DNA of 64,000 nucleotides from WHSW01 sp963842795 (GTDB lineage: Bacteria; Actinomycetota; Thermoleophilia; Solirubrobacterales; 70-9), in the NCBI GenBank assembly GCA_963842795.1, contig CAWJHV010000026.1:186001-250000 (forward strand). Direction: 5' to 3'. Under the pieces are notes generated by a model, which was not told the origin of the DNA, searched no databases, and saw nothing but the letters and a program-made list of their open reading frames with translations. Position numbers and translations under genes: made by a program. Positions 42,003 through 50,711 of the stretch are shown one piece after another (the stretch's first letter is position 1; every line of letters starts with the position of its first letter).

Positions 42003-42791
42003 TCACACCCGCATCCGGCGGGCGCGCAGCGCCGCGTAGATCGGGCAGCAGGCCTCGGCGACGGCCGCGTCGTGCTCGGAGAGGGTCGTCTCGCGCGGGC
42101 GCCAGGGCTCGAACCCGGTGGAGGACCAGACGGCGGAGTACCAGTGCGGTGCCCACACGCCGTCGGACGCACGCGGGCCCTGCGGCCAGGACAGCATCCG
42201 ATCGGTGAACGGAATGCCCAGCCAGTCACACAGGCGGCGCAGGTGCGCCTCGGGCGCGCCGAGGAAGTCCCTCGCGTCGAGGATCGGCACCTCCGTCTCG
42301 TGCTCGTCCCACAGCTCCATCAGCCACCCCTGCTGAGGCAGCCCGATGTCGTCGGGCTCGCAGGTCTCCCGGGCACGGACGTACGAGGCGACGACCTCGA
42401 CCGGGTCGCGGATCAGCAACACGTTGCGGAAGCCCAATGTCCAGCGCAGGTCCATGTCACGTGAGACGTGGTGGGCCATGTGCTTGGCGTAGTGGACGTG
42501 CCGACCCGGCGGCAGCGGCGCGGAGAGGCCGGCGACGGCCGTGCCGAGGTCGGTGGGCTGGGAAGCGATGACCGCATCGCGCACGGGGTGGTCGATGCCG
42601 GTGCGGGCGAGGTAGGCCGCGTACAGCGGCTCGTCGACGACGACCGTGTCCGGGCGGTTCTCGAACGCGCGCATCATCGCCGTGGAGATGTTCCGCGGCC
42701 CGGACCACATCGCCACCCGTACGTCGTCACTCGAACCCGCCGCCTCAACAGCGGCGGACCTCCGCTTCGCCCTATCGGGCTCCGCGATCAC
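42003..42791 (-). CDS. P-loop sulfotransferase-like protein
   Basis: 262 residues if translation begins at GTG 42791, in the GTGA overlap with the aminotransferase stop; GTG 42716 or ATG 42710 would start at the conserved domain MWSGPRNISTAMMRAFENRP. That motif plus VLLIRDPVEVVASYVRA and LCDWLGIPF mark the sulfotransferase-like P-loop fold (PAPS-type loop, arginine-serine motif). The extra N-terminal 25 residues are encoded by the diverged junction repeat D. Paired with a class IV aminotransferase, a combination also found as a fusion in other genomes; substrate unknown. Confidence 0.75.
   Translation of the reverse strand: MIAEPDRAKRRSAAVEAAGSSDDVRVAMWSGPRNISTAMMRAFENRPDTVVVDEPLYAAYLARTGIDHPVRDAVIASQPTDLGTAVAGLSAPLPPGRHVHYAKHMAHHVSRDMDLRWTLGFRNVLLIRDPVEVVASYVRARETCEPDDIGLPQQGWLMELWDEHETEVPILDARDFLGAPEAHLRRLCDWLGIPFTDRMLSWPQGPRASDGVWAPHWYSAVWSSTGFEPWRPRETTLSEHDAAVAEACCPIYAALRARRMRV
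42731..42787 (-). repeat. Junction repeat, diverged copy D
   Basis: Read on the minus strand it begins after the aminotransferase TGA and encodes AKRRSAAVEAAGSSD in frame with the sulfotransferase-like gene, matching AKRSRAAVEAPDSSS of copy B. The core here is CCGCCGCTGTTGAGGCGGCG, a stronger hairpin than in copies A-C. Diverged in its 5' half. Confidence 0.6.
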
Positions 42792-43726
42792 AGGGCGACG
42801 CGTGCCGCCACGTCGGCGTCGACGAGCTCGCGGTACAGCGCCTGAAGGCGCTCGACCATCGGCCCGCGGCGCCCATCGCCGATCGTGCGACCGTCCACGG
42901 ACCGGACGGGCACGACGCCTGCGAACGTGCCGGTGACGAACGCCTCGCGGGCGGCGTAGACGTCGGTGAGGCTGAACGTCGTCTCCCGTGCCGGGATGCC
43001 GTTGGCACGGCACGTCTCCAGCACGTTGGCGCGCGTGATCCCCGCGAGGCAGTAGCGGCCGTCGGAGGTCAGCACCTCCGGCCTGTCGTCGGGGCCGACC
43101 ACGACGAAGAAGTGCGTCGAGTTGCACGTCGCCACGAACCCGTGCGGGTCGAGCATCAGCGCCTCGTCGGCGCCGGCGGTGTAGGCCTGGATGCAGGCGG
43201 TGATGTCGTTGAGCTTGGAGTGCGCGTTGAGCTTGGGGTCGAGCGTGTCCGGGGTGGCGCGACGCACGTGCGTCGTGAAGAGCGTGATGCCCTCGGTCAC
43301 CGTCGCCGGCAGCGGCTCCTTGTGCTCGGCCACGATCACGACGGTCGCGGGCCCGATCGTCACGCGCGGATCCTGGTAGGGCGTGCGCTTGATGCCGCGG
43401 GTGACCATCAGCCGCACGTGCACCCGGTCGGTCATCTCGTTGGCCCGCAGCGTGGAGTAGACCGCCTCGGTCAGCTCGCGGCGGCTGCGGCCAACGTCGA
43501 GCATGATGGCCTTCGCGCCTTCGAAGAGGCGGTCGAGATGACGCTCCAGGAAGGCGGGATGGCCCGCCCGCACGCGCAGGCCCTCCCACACGCCGTCACC
43601 GAGGACGAAGCCCGCGTCGAACACGGACACGACGGCCCGCTCGCGCGGCACGAGCTCGCCGTTGACCCAGACGAGGATGCGCTCGTTGCGCGCGTCGTCC
43701 TCGAAGTCGTGCGTACCGTGGGCCAT
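42788..43726 (-). CDS. Class IV PLP aminotransferase (BCAA/D-amino acid type)
   Basis: 312 residues from ATG 43726. Fold type IV marks: VSVFDAGFVLGDGVWEGLRV, the PLP lysine in NAHSKLNDITA, EALMLDPHGFVATCNSTHFF and LAGITRANVLETCRANGI. Could act on branched-chain or D-amino acids; the sequence does not fix which. Followed in the same operon by the sulfotransferase-like gene across junction repeat D. Confidence 0.9.
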   Translation of the reverse strand: MAHGTHDFEDDARNERILVWVNGELVPRERAVVSVFDAGFVLGDGVWEGLRVRAGHPAFLERHLDRLFEGAKAIMLDVGRSRRELTEAVYSTLRANEMTDRVHVRLMVTRGIKRTPYQDPRVTIGPATVVIVAEHKEPLPATVTEGITLFTTHVRRATPDTLDPKLNAHSKLNDITACIQAYTAGADEALMLDPHGFVATCNSTHFFVVVGPDDRPEVLTSDGRYCLAGITRANVLETCRANGIPARETTFSLTDVYAAREAFVTGTFAGVVPVRSVDGRTIGDGRRGPMVERLQALYRELVDADVAARVAL

Positions 43727-43738
43727 GGCGCAAGAACC

Positions 43739-44350
43739 CTACGGACCGCTGTGCGCCGCTAGGGCGCTCGCGCGAAGCAGGCAGATCCGCAGGCGGACGA
43801 GGATCGCTGCGGCCCAGAGGATCACCGCGACCCGCAACACCGTCGCGGAGAGCCCGCCCCGGTCCTCGAACGAGCCGAGGATCGGCTCGTCGGCGAACAG
43901 GTCGATCGCCTCGGCGATCAGGGCCGCCGCCACCAGCGCGCCGGCTGCGGAGAGCACGCAGAGACGGACCGTGAGCTTGCCGAGCTCCGGCCGGACGATC
44001 GCGATCCACGCGAACAGCCCGGCGAGCACTCCGGCCGCGAACTGACCGAGCCCCGGCACCTTGACCGTTCCGGCGACGAGGAAGATCAGCAGTGGCAGCG
44101 TCAGCGGAAGCGCCGTCCGGCCGAGGGGCGTGAACGGCTGAGGAGCGACCTGCGGTCCGGCGGGTCGCGGCCGCCGACTCGCCGCGGCGGGCGCCCAGAA
44201 CCCCGCCGCGCCCACGCCGACGACGATCCCGAGCACCGCCCAGAACGCCTTGATCTCGAACCACCACCAGAGCAGGGCGAACAACCCGAGGATGACCGCG
44301 GCACCGACGAGGTACGCGCGCCAGGACGGCGGGAGGCGCGAACGCAGCAC
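43739..44350 (-). CDS. Integral membrane protein, unknown
   Basis: 203 residues from ATG 44350. About six hydrophobic helices (AYLVGAAVILGLFALLWWWF, FWAVLGIVVGVGAAGFW, ALPLTLPLLIFLVAGTVKVP, LAGLFAWIAIV, VLSAAGALVAAALIAEAI, VILWAAAILVRLRICLL). No family recognised. Separated from the aminotransferase by 12 bp on the same strand and divergent from the dipeptidase. Confidence 0.6.
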   Translation of the reverse strand: MLRSRLPPSWRAYLVGAAVILGLFALLWWWFEIKAFWAVLGIVVGVGAAGFWAPAAASRRPRPAGPQVAPQPFTPLGRTALPLTLPLLIFLVAGTVKVPGLGQFAAGVLAGLFAWIAIVRPELGKLTVRLCVLSAAGALVAAALIAEAIDLFADEPILGSFEDRGGLSATVLRVAVILWAAAILVRLRICLLRASALAAHSGP

Positions 44351-44412
44351 GATTCGACCTTAGTTCGCGGCGAAGACGTATCGACCTCGGGTGTGGATAG
44401 GCTGACCGTCGC

Positions 44413-45609
44413 TTGATCGCCGATATGCACTGTCACTATCCGATGCACCTCCTGGTCGAGGAGCCGGATCCGCGACTCGAGCGCATGGTGCGGATCCGCC
44501 GGCCGTACTGGGTCAACAAGCTGCGCGCCGCGTTGCTGGCGCTCGCCGCCCGGCTGCTCAACTACCGCCAGTACAACGACCACTGGCGTGTCGACCTCGA
44601 GGGGCTCGAGGCCTCCGACGTGTGCGTCGTCTTCTCGGTCCTCTACCAGCCGTTCGCGGAGATCGACTTCGACGAGCCGGCGGGCGCCCCGCCGGAGCCC
44701 GGCTACTTCACCGACCTCAACGACCAGCTCCGGGCTGTGGAGCAGGGGTTGCTCGAGATCGACCCCCAGCGCAAGCGTCATCAGGTGGCCACCAACCTCG
44801 CCGAGCTCGACCTGGCGGTGAGCGAGAACAAGGTCGCCTTCCTTCACTGCGTCGAGGGCGGCTTTCACCTCGGCGCGACCGCGGACGAGGTGAAGCGCAA
44901 CGTCGAGGACCTGGCGGGCAAGGGAGTCGTCTACGTCACCCTGGCCCATCTCTTCTGGCGCCAGGTCGCGACGAACGCGAACGCGCTTCCGTTCCTACCC
45001 GACGCGATCTACAAGCTCTTCTTCTGTCAGCCGAACATCGGCCTGGCGCCGCTCGGCGAGGCCGCTGTCGACGCGATGTACCGCCACCGGGTGCTGATCG
45101 ACCTCAGCCACATGAACCAGAACGCCCTCGACAAGACCTTCGCCCGCCTCCGGGGCCTCGACGAGGAGCACGGGGCGGATCCCAAGGACTTCCCGGTGAT
45201 CGTCTCGCACGGCGCCTTTCGCTGCGGGCGCCAGTCCTACACCCTGAGCGCCGAGACGGTCGAGGCGATCGCCGCCCGCGACGGCGTCATCGGGCTGATC
45301 CTCGCCCAGCACCAGCTCAACGACGGGATCGTCCGCGGCGAGACCAAGGATTTCGAGCAGACGATGGAGGTGATCTGCCGCCACGTCAGCGAGATCCACC
45401 GGGTCACCGGCAGCTACGACAACATCGGGATCGGCACGGACCTCGACGGCTTCATCAAGCCGACGATGACCGGGCTCGAGTACGCGTCGGACCTGTGGAA
45501 GCTGCGCGAGCCGCTCGAAGAGTGCTTTCCGGGGCAGTCGGAGCGCATCCTCTCTCAGAACGCGCTGCGCGTCGTCCGCAAGGTGCTGGCCGCGAGGACG
45601 CCCTCCTAG
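44413..45609 (+). CDS. Peptidase M19 (membrane dipeptidase-like)
   Basis: 398 residues from TTG 44413; the protein opens with the metal motif DMHCHYP. Other M19 ligands: AFLHCVEGGFHLG, LIDLSHMNQ, VIVSHGAFRCGR and GIGTDLDGF. Renal-dipeptidase-family enzymes cut dipeptides, often with D-residues, using a di-zinc site. Somewhat unusual: an N-terminal helix pair (RAALLALAARLLNYRQYNDH) between the first motif and the barrel. Its 3' end overlaps the convergent OsmC gene by 4 bp. Confidence 0.85.
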   Translation: MIADMHCHYPMHLLVEEPDPRLERMVRIRRPYWVNKLRAALLALAARLLNYRQYNDHWRVDLEGLEASDVCVVFSVLYQPFAEIDFDEPAGAPPEPGYFTDLNDQLRAVEQGLLEIDPQRKRHQVATNLAELDLAVSENKVAFLHCVEGGFHLGATADEVKRNVEDLAGKGVVYVTLAHLFWRQVATNANALPFLPDAIYKLFFCQPNIGLAPLGEAAVDAMYRHRVLIDLSHMNQNALDKTFARLRGLDEEHGADPKDFPVIVSHGAFRCGRQSYTLSAETVEAIAARDGVIGLILAQHQLNDGIVRGETKDFEQTMEVICRHVSEIHRVTGSYDNIGIGTDLDGFIKPTMTGLEYASDLWKLREPLEECFPGQSERILSQNALRVVRKVLAARTPS

Positions 45610-46094
45610 GCGCCGGGCGCGAACTCGATCCGGGCGTCGATCGAGACCTCCGTCCGCAGGCTGTTGGCGATATAGCACTGCTCGTGCGCGAGGGCGACGT
45701 AGCGGCGGATGCGCTCCTCGGCGACCTCGCCCTCGCCCGCGATCACGATCCGCGGCCGCAGCTCAATCGCCGTGATCCGCAACGGCTCGTCGTCCTCGGG
45801 CATCACCCCGGTCGCCTCGTCGGAGTAGTCGACGACGTCGATCCGCGCCCGGGCGCAGATCGCGAGGAAGGAGAGCAGCTGGCAGGAGCTGGCCGCCACG
45901 ACCAGCAGCTGCTCGGGGTTCGGAAGCTCGGGGTTGCCACCGAACGCCCGGTCGCCGCTGAGCTCGAGCTCGGGTTTGGCCGGCGGCGCCGCGACGCGGT
46001 GGTTTCGGTCGTAGTCCTCGTAGCCGACGCCGGTCGAGCCGCTCCACGCCAGCCGGCAGCGGTACTCGTGGACGCCGCTCAGGTCTCGCGCCAC
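45606..46094 (-). CDS. OsmC/Ohr-family peroxiredoxin-like protein
   Basis: 162 residues from GTG 46094. Seen: HRVAAPPAKPELELSGDRAF, PNPEQLLVVAASSCQLLSFL with the first redox cysteine, and HEQCYIANSLRTEVSI with the second. The family reduces organic hydroperoxides with a cysteine pair. No regulator of the OhrR type is adjacent. Confidence 0.85.
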   Translation of the reverse strand: MARDLSGVHEYRCRLAWSGSTGVGYEDYDRNHRVAAPPAKPELELSGDRAFGGNPELPNPEQLLVVAASSCQLLSFLAICARARIDVVDYSDEATGVMPEDDEPLRITAIELRPRIVIAGEGEVAEERIRRYVALAHEQCYIANSLRTEVSIDARIEFAPGA

Positions 46095-46177
46095 TCGTAG
46101 GGAGGGAACCGGACGGCGAGGATCTGCTCGGAGATCTGTCGGCGTCGGGTCACGATTTGCGCAGATTAGTCGAGGCC

Positions 46178-46191
46178 GGTTCCGCGGAACC
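46178..46191. repeat. Palindrome GGTTCCGCGGAACC, copy 1
   Basis: A perfect 14-bp palindrome in the 238-bp gap between the OsmC gene and the EamA gene. The same 14 bases occur again at 46302-46315, both followed by GCGCGC-type sequence. Possible terminator or protein site; no T-tract. Confidence 0.5.
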
Positions 46192-46226
46192 GCGGCGCGC
46201 GCAGGAGCCGGGTGTCCCTCCGACGA

Positions 46227-46267
46227 CCTCCCGAGTTGTACGTATCGGGTATGTCTAATTCGGGAGG
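46227..46267. repeat. Inverted repeat CCTCCCGA...TCGGGAGG
   Basis: CCTCCCGA (46227-46234) and TCGGGAGG (46260-46267) enclose an AT-richer 25-bp stretch, unusual for this region. It lies between the two palindromes and downstream of the sox-fhs-eamA operon. It may be an operator or a fold-back RNA element. Confidence 0.45.
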
Positions 46268-46298
46268 CTGTCGGACGGGGTGCCCCCCAACTTCGATC

Positions 46299-46318
46299 GG
46301 CGGTTCCGCGGAACCGCC
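46299..46318. terminator. 20-bp perfect palindrome downstream of the sox-fhs-eamA operon
   Basis: GGCGGTTCCGCGGAACCGCC is fully self-complementary over 20 bp and lies 15 bp after the EamA stop on the minus strand. As RNA it can only fold with a minimal loop, or act as a dimer site at DNA level. Position favours transcription end of the seven-gene operon. Confidence 0.5.
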
Positions 46319-46332
46319 GGCGCGCGCCGGCG

Positions 46333-47178
46333 TTAGCCCGCCGCGATCAGCGCCACGCCCGCGAGCGCGACGCAGACCCCGGCCGCCTGGATCGGGGCGA
46401 GGCGCTCGCCCAGGAAGGCTCGCGCCAGCACCACGGTGCCGATCGGATAGAGCGACGCGAGCACGGCGACCACGCTGAGCAGGCCGGTGTCGGCACCGAG
46501 CGTGAAGCAGGCGTTGGCGCCGACGTCGAGCAGGCCGATCAGGGCGAGCGACGGCATCAGCGCCGGATCGCCGCCGAGTCGCGGGCGCATGGCCGCCATC
46601 ACGACGATCAGCGCGAGCCCGGCGGTCGCCCGTGCGATGAGCAGCGCCCAGAACGGGTCCGCGTCGTCGATCGCGGCGTCCATGCCGACGAAGAAGCCGC
46701 CGAATCCGAGCGCCGCCACCCCACTCAGCACGAGGGCCTCGCGCGAGTCCCCGCCCTCGGTCGCCGAGCGCTGGACCCGGGTGGCGAGGAAGACCCCGGC
46801 GAACGCCGCGGCCATCCCGGCAACCTGGAGCACGTCGAGACGCTCGCCGGTGGCGATCGCGACGATCACCGGGACGGCGGCGGCGCCGCTCGCCGAGACC
46901 GGGGAGATCACGCTCATCGTCCCGATCGCCAGCGCGCGGTACAGCGCGGCGATGCCCACGAGCTGGCTGACGCCGGCGATCACGGCCGGCGTCAGGCTGC
47001 CCGCATCGGGGACCTCGGGCGCGGAGATCGCGACGACCGCCGCGATCGCGGCGAGCCCTGTGAGCTGGCTGACGAGGAGCACGGTCGCCAGCGTCAGCCG
47101 GCGGGCGCGGATCCCCCCGAGGAAATCGGCGCAGCCCCAGCAGAAAGCCGCAGCTACTCCGAGCGCTACCGCGGCCAT
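46333..47178 (-). CDS. EamA/DMT-family exporter at the end of the sox-fhs operon
   Basis: 281 residues from ATG 47178. Ten helices in two EamA halves (GVAAAFCWGCADFLGGIRAR, ALYRALAIGTMSVISPVSAS and VAVLASLYPIGTVVLARAFL, GERLAPIQAAGVCVALAGVA). Substrate unknown; its place 9 bp after fchA suggests release of an intermediate or amino acid product of the pathway. Confidence 0.85.
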   Translation of the reverse strand: MAAVALGVAAAFCWGCADFLGGIRARRLTLATVLLVSQLTGLAAIAAVVAISAPEVPDAGSLTPAVIAGVSQLVGIAALYRALAIGTMSVISPVSASGAAAVPVIVAIATGERLDVLQVAGMAAAFAGVFLATRVQRSATEGGDSREALVLSGVAALGFGGFFVGMDAAIDDADPFWALLIARATAGLALIVVMAAMRPRLGGDPALMPSLALIGLLDVGANACFTLGADTGLLSVVAVLASLYPIGTVVLARAFLGERLAPIQAAGVCVALAGVALIAAG

Positions 47179-47187
47179 CGCCGCGGG

Positions 47188-47781
47188 TCAGCCCGAGGCC
47201 GGGCCCGCCGTGGCGGCGCTCGCGCGCGCCGCGCGCTGGGCCGCGGCGCGGGCGCGATCGATCCGCGGATCCGCCTGGGCCGCGGCGAGGTTGGTCGCCA
47301 CCAGCTCGGCGCCGCCGAGGGCGGCGGCTGCCGCGAGCTCGCCGGCGACCACCGCGTCGGCCCGGAACGCCCAGGTGCCGGCCTGCGCGGTCTCCGCGGC
47401 CGCCTCGGCGACCTCGGCGGCGCATTCGGCGATCGCCAGCGGTGGCTCGGCCGCCTGGTCGAGCGCTCGCGCCCGCTCGCCCGGCTCGCTCGCCGCGAGC
47501 ACCCGCCCGTAGGCGGCGGCGTCCTCGTCGGCCGCTGCGAGCAGCCGCCGGCGCAGCTGGCCCGCCTCGCCGACCAGCGCTCGCAGGTGGGCCTCCTCCG
47601 CCGCCCGGCCACCGCCGCCCTCGGCCGCGATCCGATCCGCCGCCAACCCCGCGGTCAGCTCGACCAGGGCAGCGCCCGCCGCGCACGCGAGCGCGGAGGC
47701 CACGCCGGCGGCCGGCGGCTGGGTCCGCGAGGCGAGCGCCGCCAGCGCCTCGCTCACCCGACGGTCTGCGAGTCCCGTCAT
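47188..47781 (-). CDS. fchA: Cyclodeaminase/cyclohydrolase family protein (FchA-like)
   Basis: 197 residues from ATG 47781. All-helical, Ala-rich fold with the family blocks SRTQPPAAGVASALACAAGA, ADEDAAAYGRVLAASE and EPPLAIAECAAEVAEAAAET. The family includes methenyl-THF cyclohydrolase FchA, which interconverts methenyl-THF and 10-formyl-THF. Directly after fhs (13 bp), the classical pairing for one-carbon flow, so this reaction is very likely. Confidence 0.8.
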   Translation of the reverse strand: MTGLADRRVSEALAALASRTQPPAAGVASALACAAGAALVELTAGLAADRIAAEGGGGRAAEEAHLRALVGEAGQLRRRLLAAADEDAAAYGRVLAASEPGERARALDQAAEPPLAIAECAAEVAEAAAETAQAGTWAFRADAVVAGELAAAAALGGAELVATNLAAAQADPRIDRARAAAQRAARASAATAGPASG

Positions 47782-47794
47782 CGCGATCGCCCGC

Positions 47795-49471
47795 TCAGAA
47801 GAGGCCGACCGTGCGGCCCTCGGCGTCGATGTCGACGTCGAAGGCGGCCGCCGTCTTGCCGAGCCCGGGCATCTGCTGGATGTCGCCGCAGAGCGGCACC
47901 AGCCAGCCGGCCCCGGTGTAGGCGCGCAGGTCGCGGACCTGAAGCTGGAACCCGGTCGGCGCCCCGAGGAGGGTCGGGTCGGCCGAGAGCGAGAGGTGGC
48001 TCTTGGCCATGCAGACCGGAAGCTCGGCGAGGCCCTGGTCGGTGAACTGCTTGATCTTGGTCTCCGCCTGCATGTAGTAGACGACCTCGGAGGCTCCGTA
48101 GACGCGCTTGGCGATGGTCTCGATCTTCTCCTTGATCGTGTTCCGATTCTCGTACAGAAGGCCGAACTCGTTCGGCTGCTCGCATGCCGCGACCACCGTC
48201 TCGGCCAGGTCGGCGACGCCCTTGCCGCCCTGTACGAAGCCGTCGCTGACCGCCGCGGCGAAGGCGCCGGCCTCGGTCGCGAGCCGGGTCACCAGCTCGA
48301 CCTCCTCGTCGGTGTCCTCGGGGCGGCGGTTCACCGCGACGACGGCGGGGACGCCGAACTCGCCGACGATCTCGAGGTGGCGGCGCAGGTTCGCGATCCC
48401 CGACTCGACGGCGGCCAGGCCCTGGGAGCTGCTCGTGCGCGGGTCGTCGTCGAGCCCGCCGTGGTGCTTGAGCGCGCGCACCGTGGCGACGAGGACGACG
48501 GCGCTCGGTGCGATGCCGCCGGCGCGACAGACGATGTCGAAGAACTTCTCCATCCCCATGTCCGAGCCGAAGCCGGATTCGGTGACCACGTACTCGCCCA
48601 GCTTGAGGCCGAGCAGGTCGGCGATCAGCGACGAGTTGCCGTGGGCGATGTTCGCGAACGGGCCGGCGTGCATCAGGCACGGCTGGCCCTCGAGGGTCTG
48701 GATCAGGTTCGGCTTGATCGCGTCCTTGAGCAGCACGGTCATCGCGCCGGCGGCGCCGAGGTCCTCCGCGGTCACCGGCTCGCCGGCGCGGGTGTACGCG
48801 GCGGTGATCCGGCCCATGCGCGCGCGCAGGTCCTGGAGGTCGCGGGCGACGGCGAGGATCGCCATCACCTCGGAGGCGGCGGTGATGTCGAAGCCGCTCT
48901 CGCGCGGGTAGCCGTTGGCGGCTCCCCCGAGGCCGAGCGCGACCTGCCGGAGGGCGCGGTCGTTCATGTCCACGGCACGCTTCCAGGTCACCTTGAGAGC
49001 GTCGATCCGGTGCGGGTTGCCGTGCAGGATCGAGGCGTCGAGGATCGCCGCGAGCAGGTTGTTGGCGGCCCCGATCGCGTGGATGTCGCCGGTGAAATGG
49101 AGGTTGAGGTCTTCCATGGGCACCACCTGCGCCAGGCCGCCGCCGGCGGCGCCGCCCTTCATCCCGAACACCGGTCCGAGCGACGGCTCGCGCAGGCAGA
49201 GGACCGGGCTGCGGCCGATGTAGCCGAGGCCCTCCGTGAGCCCGACCGAGGTCGTCGTCTTGCCCTCGCCGGCCTTGGTCGGCGTCATCCCGGCGACGCA
49301 GACGAGCTTGCCGTCGGGCCGGTCGGCGAGCCGGTCGATCGCCTTCAGCGAGATCTTGCTCTTGTAGCGGCCGTAGAGCTCGATCTCGTCCGGCTCGAGC
49401 CCGATTCGCTCGCCGATCTCGCCGATCGGCAGAAGCTCGGCTTCCTGGGCGATCTCGAGGCTTGACTTCAT
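47795..49471 (-). CDS. fhs: Formate-tetrahydrofolate ligase
   Basis: 558 residues; ATG 49471 is preferred because AAGGGA lies at proper distance, GTG 49477 being too close to it. Conserved P-loop TPTKAGEGKTTTSVGLTEGL, REPSLGPVFGMKGGAAGGG, LTGDIHAI-like FTGDIHAIGAANNLL, and the C-terminal GDIQQMPGLGKTAAAFDVDI. Interconverts formate plus THF plus ATP with 10-formyl-THF. Downstream of soxB and before fchA it would turn the one-carbon unit released by the Sox complex into formate while making ATP, feeding the formate dehydrogenase genes at the right edge. Confidence 0.95.
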   Translation of the reverse strand: MKSSLEIAQEAELLPIGEIGERIGLEPDEIELYGRYKSKISLKAIDRLADRPDGKLVCVAGMTPTKAGEGKTTTSVGLTEGLGYIGRSPVLCLREPSLGPVFGMKGGAAGGGLAQVVPMEDLNLHFTGDIHAIGAANNLLAAILDASILHGNPHRIDALKVTWKRAVDMNDRALRQVALGLGGAANGYPRESGFDITAASEVMAILAVARDLQDLRARMGRITAAYTRAGEPVTAEDLGAAGAMTVLLKDAIKPNLIQTLEGQPCLMHAGPFANIAHGNSSLIADLLGLKLGEYVVTESGFGSDMGMEKFFDIVCRAGGIAPSAVVLVATVRALKHHGGLDDDPRTSSSQGLAAVESGIANLRRHLEIVGEFGVPAVVAVNRRPEDTDEEVELVTRLATEAGAFAAAVSDGFVQGGKGVADLAETVVAACEQPNEFGLLYENRNTIKEKIETIAKRVYGASEVVYYMQAETKIKQFTDQGLAELPVCMAKSHLSLSADPTLLGAPTGFQLQVRDLRAYTGAGWLVPLCGDIQQMPGLGKTAAAFDVDIDAEGRTVGLF

Positions 49472-49493
49472 CGCCACATCCCTTCTTGGTCGA

Positions 49494-50711
49494 TCAATGT
49501 GAGACGGCCGCCGCCCCGATCTCGGAGATCAGGCGGTCGCGGTAGAAGCGCTCGAGCGCAAATGGCTCGATCAGCGCCGGGGTGCTGTCGGTGGCGATCA
49601 GCTCGGCGATCGTCTTGCCGACGATCGGCGCGGCCTTGAAGCCGTACGTGCCCCAGCCGGCGCTGACCAGGAAGCCGTCGACCTCGGTTCGGCCGAGGAT
49701 CGGGCTGTAGTCGGGGCTGATGTCGCAGAGCCCGGCCCAGCTGCGAAGGATGCGCGACCGCTCGAGCTGCGGGAAGAGCTCGAGCGTATGTCGGGAGGAC
49801 TCCTGGATGAAGTTGAGCGTGCCCTGCTGGCGGTAGGTCGTCCAGGGCTCGATCTCGGCCCCGATCAGGAACTCGCCCCGATCGGTCTGGGAGATGTAGA
49901 CGTGCATCTGGGAGGAGACGATCACGACGTCGAGCAGCGGCTTCAGCGGCTCGGTGACGAAGGCCTGGAGGATGTGGGTGGTGATCGGCAGCTCGACCTC
50001 CGCCATCGCCGCGACGGTCGAGCTCCAGCCCGCGGTCGCGCTGACCACGTGCCCGGCGGCGATCTTGCGCCCGTCGCGTAGCGTGACGCCGGTCGCGCGC
50101 CCGTTCGAGCGGTCGATCCCGGTCACCTCGGTGTAGGGGTGGATCTCGGCGCCGCCGGAGTCGGCCCCGCGGGCCAGCCCCCAGACCACCGCGTCGTGGC
50201 GGATGATCCCGCCGGGCGGGTGATAGAGCGCCCCCATCACCGGATAGATCGCGTCCCTTTCGAGCGACATCGCCGGGGCCAGGCGCCCGACCTCCTCAGG
50301 CCCGATCACGCGCGAGTCGATCCCCGCCAGCCGGTTGACCTCCGCGCGCTCGGTCATCACGAACATCGCCCGGTCGGTGTGGGCGAGCGTCAGGTGGCCC
50401 TGCTGGGAGAAGAGGAGGTTGAAGCTCAGCTCGGCTCCGAGCCCCTCGTAGAGCTTGACCGAGGCGTCGTAGAAGCGCGCCCCCTCCGGCGTCTTGTAGT
50501 TCGAGCGCAGGATCGTGGTGTTGCGGCCCGCGGCGCCGGAGCCGATGTAGTTCTGCTCGAGCACGCAGACGTCGCCGATCCCGTGGTCGCGGGCGAGGTA
50601 GTAGGCGATCGCCAGCCCGTGCGAGCCGCCGCCGACGATGACCACGTCGTAGCGGTCGCGAAGCTCGCCGGCGCGGCGCCACATGCGGCGCTTGCGGAAC
50701 AGATCACGCAT
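49494..50711 (-). CDS. soxB: Heterotetrameric sarcosine oxidase/N-methylglutamate dehydrogenase, beta subunit
   Basis: 405 residues from ATG 50711, overlapping soxG by 8 bp. FAD motif VVIVGGGSHGLAIAYYLARD, RNTTILRSNY (site of the second flavin in the family), HILQAFVTEPLKPLLDVVIV and CDISPDYSPILGRTEVDGFL. SoxB carries the amine oxidation site. The same subunit is called MgdA in N-methylglutamate dehydrogenase; sequence alone does not separate sarcosine from N-methylglutamate. Here it is the last sox gene rather than the first, an unusual order (D-A-G-B). Confidence 0.9.
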   Translation of the reverse strand: MRDLFRKRRMWRRAGELRDRYDVVIVGGGSHGLAIAYYLARDHGIGDVCVLEQNYIGSGAAGRNTTILRSNYKTPEGARFYDASVKLYEGLGAELSFNLLFSQQGHLTLAHTDRAMFVMTERAEVNRLAGIDSRVIGPEEVGRLAPAMSLERDAIYPVMGALYHPPGGIIRHDAVVWGLARGADSGGAEIHPYTEVTGIDRSNGRATGVTLRDGRKIAAGHVVSATAGWSSTVAAMAEVELPITTHILQAFVTEPLKPLLDVVIVSSQMHVYISQTDRGEFLIGAEIEPWTTYRQQGTLNFIQESSRHTLELFPQLERSRILRSWAGLCDISPDYSPILGRTEVDGFLVSAGWGTYGFKAAPIVGKTIAELIATDSTPALIEPFALERFYRDRLISEIGAAAVSH

